Source: Fuscovulum blasticum DSM 2131
GTDB taxonomy: Bacteria; Pseudomonadota; Alphaproteobacteria; Rhodobacterales; Rhodobacteraceae
NCBI RefSeq assembly: GCF_003034965.1
Contig: NZ_PZKE01000011.1
Coordinates: forward strand, 1 to 64,000
Reading direction: 5' to 3'
Length of the DNA: 64,000 nucleotides
Of this stretch, positions 62,466-64,000 are shown piece after piece. The position numbers were made by a program, and so were the translations under genes. The notes under the pieces were generated by a model. The model had not been told where the DNA came from. It saw only the letters and a list, made by a program, of their open reading frames with translations, and searched no databases. Each line of letters opens with the position of its first letter. The first letter of the stretch is position 1.

Positions 62466-62617
62466 CCGCAAGACTGGCTGCAAGTCTGGCCACGAGGCCC
62501 CGGCGCCCCCCGCGCCGGGGCCGCCCGCGCCGCCGGGCCGCGTCACCCTCTTGGCGCGGCCCGCATGGCTTGCTAGGCTTCGCCCCTGAACACCCCTTCT
62601 CACCCCGGGCCGCGCCC

Positions 62618-63454
62618 ATGCGTCACACGCTTCCCATCGCGCCGCAGTTCTATGTGACGGCCCCGCAGCCCTGCCCGTATCTTGACGGGCGGATGGAAAG
62701 AAAGCTGTTCACGGCCCTTCAGGGCGAACATGCGCAGCGCCTGAATGACACGCTGTCGAAACAAGGCTTCCGCCGCAGCCAGAACGTGCTTTACCGCCCG
62801 ACCTGTGCGGAATGTTCGGCCTGCCTCTCGGCCCGGATTCGCGTGGCCGATTTCCAGCCCTCGCGCACCCAGAAGCGGATTCTGAAAAAGAACGCAGCCC
62901 TGGCCCGCAACGCCACCAGCCCCTGGGCCACCGAAGACCAGTTCCAGCTTTTCCGTCGCTACCTGGACAGCCGCCACGCCGATGGCGGCATGGCCGACAT
63001 GGACATCTTCGAATTCGCCGCCATGATCGAGGAAACCCCGATCAAAAGCCGCGTGATCGAATACAGCCGCCCGGCCGGCCCCGGCGAACAGGGCCGCCCG
63101 CTGGCCGCCGTCAGCCTGACCGATGTCTTCGATGACGGCCTCAGCATGGTCTACAGCTTCTATGACGCCGACATGACCGATCGGTCATTGGGCACCTATC
63201 TGATCCTCGATCACATCGCCATCGCCCGCGAAGCCGGGCTGCCCTATGTCTATCTGGGCTACTGGGTGCCCGGCAGCCGCAAGATGGGCTACAAGGCCGG
63301 CTTCTCGGCGCTGGAAATCTACAAGGCCGGTCAGTGGCAGCCCATCGGAAGCCCCGCCGACCATACCGCCGAACTGCACCCGCTGTCGGTTGACCCGATC
63401 GCCGAACAGGTGGCCCGCATCGCCCTGCCCGAAGCGCGGATGCCGCGCGACTGA
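62618..63454 (+). CDS. bpt: Arginyl/leucyl-tRNA-protein transferase (Bpt/Ate type)
   Basis: Attaches leucine (Bpt) or arginine (Ate) from tRNA to N-terminal Asp or Glu, marking proteins for N-degron proteolysis by ClpS-ClpAP. In 278 residues: [16 protein letters not shown] near 17-32, the Cys-rich block [21 protein letters not shown] near 57-77 and [18 protein letters not shown] near 208-225. The bacterial family is named Bpt for leucyl transfer; donor specificity cannot be read here. ATG 62618 is chosen because the frame upstream is unlikely. Confidence 0.92.
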   Translation: MRHTLPIAPQFYVTAPQPCPYLDGRMERKLFTALQGEHAQRLNDTLSKQGFRRSQNVLYRPTCAECSACLSARIRVADFQPSRTQKRILKKNAALARNATSPWATEDQFQLFRRYLDSRHADGGMADMDIFEFAAMIEETPIKSRVIEYSRPAGPGEQGRPLAAVSLTDVFDDGLSMVYSFYDADMTDRSLGTYLILDHIAIAREAGLPYVYLGYWVPGSRKMGYKAGFSALEIYKAGQWQPIGSPADHTAELHPLSVDPIAEQVARIALPEARMPRD

Positions 63455-63585
63455 CCGGGGTTCAAAACCGTCACAACCGCCACCAAAAGCGGCAAGTGCC
63501 ACCGGAACGGGCAAACCGTGCCGGACCCGCCTCGCCACCCCGCCCGTTCTGCCGAAAAGACTTGCACCTCAAGGCAATGTCGGCG

Positions 63586-63615
63586 TTGACGCGCGCCACC
63601 TCGCCTGACTATCTG
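63586..63615 (+). promoter_or_regulatory. Candidate promoter of the TRAP transporter operon
   Basis: TTGACG and TATCTG are spaced by 18 bases, ending 69 bases before ATG 63685. The 230-base spacer also has a CGGGG/CCCCG mini-hairpin near 63640. Confidence 0.35.
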
Positions 63616-63684
63616 GCCCAAGGACGGTTGTCGCACGGGGAACACCCCGGCAGGCCGGACATGTGACCGAAACAGGGGGAGTCC

Positions 63685-64000
63685 ATGCAACCACTACTGG
63701 CGCTGTCGCGCCTGATAGATCGCATCACGGCCCTGGTCGGCAAGGGCGTGATGTGGCTGATCTTCGTGGCCATTCTTGTCAGTGCGACCAATGCCATCGT
63801 GCGCAAGGCGATCAACTGGTCCTCGAACTCGCTGCTTGAATTGCAATGGTATCTGTTCGGCGCCGCCTTCATGGGCGCCGCGGCCTACACGCTGCAACAG
63901 AACGAACATATCCGCATCGACATCTTCTACGGCACCCGCACGCGCCGCACCCAGCACTGGATCGACCTGTTCGGTCATGTGGTCTTCCTGCTTCCCTTCG
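63685..64000 (+). CDS. TRAP transporter small permease (DctQ type), partial
   Basis: The first 105 codons of a TRAP dicarboxylate-type small permease: membrane helix VGKGVMWLIFVAILVSATNAIVRK near 18-41, the family motif ELQWYLFGAAFMGAAAYTLQQNEHIRIDIFYG near 52-83 and a third helix (LFGHVVFLLPF). A good GGGGGAG site precedes ATG 63685. The gene runs off the right edge. The large permease and the periplasmic binding protein should be outside the window. Confidence 0.9.
   Translation, partial: MQPLLALSRLIDRITALVGKGVMWLIFVAILVSATNAIVRKAINWSSNSLLELQWYLFGAAFMGAAAYTLQQNEHIRIDIFYGTRTRRTQHWIDLFGHVVFLLPF

Noticed and set aside
1-64000. CRISPR array, rRNA operon or insertion sequence
   Set aside because: No regularly spaced repeats, no rRNA signature and no transposase frame were seen on either strand.

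Overview
The window is GC-rich, densely packed alphaproteobacterial chromosome, most likely from a Rhodobacteraceae (Rhodobacterales) bacterium. The pointers are a C4-type 5-aminolevulinate synthase, an IscR with a single cysteine, a eukaryote-like NADP isocitrate dehydrogenase, a DUF2852 protein, a bactofilin/M23 pair and a run of intergenic hairpins. I cannot name the species. Gene content is mostly core housekeeping. There is no prophage, transposon, CRISPR array or rRNA; the only RNA genes I can support are two identical tRNA-Asp genes near 42.4-42.7 kb.

Layout. 1-2.7 kb (minus): start of an iscR-cysteine desulfurase-sufB iron-sulfur operon, with sufB cut by the window edge. 2.8-5.7 kb (plus): an alpha/beta hydrolase, a small protein, an HD phosphohydrolase and icd. 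5.7-8.3 kb: a loosely packed stretch with a 20-codon reading frame, a DUF1127-like small protein and one clearly foreign, AT-richer gene whose C-terminus carries an R-x4-H motif like that of HEPN RNases. 8.3-11.5 kb: two tandem YitT-like membrane proteins and typA. 11.5-24.1 kb (mostly minus): uvrA, a rhodanese, two MFS transporters, lpdA, a DUF924 protein, queA and a 1149-residue AsmA-like protein. 24.2-27.6 kb (plus): bcp, a ferritin-like DUF455 protein, an M23 peptidase overlapping a bactofilin. 27.7-34.9 kb (minus): a DUF2189 protein, prfB, PBP1A, AmiC-type amidase and an aminotransferase. 34.9-40.1 kb: a DsbA-like protein, then ispG, rodZ, hemA and a small secreted protein. 40.1-44.7 kb: M20 peptidase, GNAT, small membrane protein, two tRNA-Asp, pirin, map. 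44.8-49.2 kb: a three-gene ABC importer of the ferric-iron type. 49.1-53.5 kb: inositol-phosphatase family, HAD hydrolase, then surE-pcm-nlpD. 53.6-58 kb: CorC/HlyC-like protein, DUF815 ATPase, tatCBA (all minus) and an HTH protein. 58-64 kb: glnE and partner, YbaK-like deacylase, DUF2852 protein, arginyl/leucyl-transferase and the start of a TRAP transporter.

Two themes recur. First, envelope and cell-shape factors are frequent: PBP1A, AmiC, a degenerate-LytM NlpD that could activate an amidase, the M23-bactofilin pair, RodZ, an AsmA-like protein and Tat, which exports amidases in other bacteria. Second, several promoter regions carry clear dyads: an FNR-type box before hemA, a TGT-N12-ACA dyad before ispG, an AT-rich dyad before the rhodanese, and a TGACA-N6-TGTCA dyad before the HTH gene. 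Together the first two suggest oxygen- or light-linked control of tetrapyrrole and isoprenoid synthesis, as in phototrophic relatives, though no photosynthesis gene is in view.

The best candidate for something undescribed is the isolated foreign gene at 6.7-8.0 kb. It has its own promoter-like sequence and a possible RNase motif, with no mobility gene beside it. Coordinates of trimmed starts rest on Shine-Dalgarno spacing read by eye.
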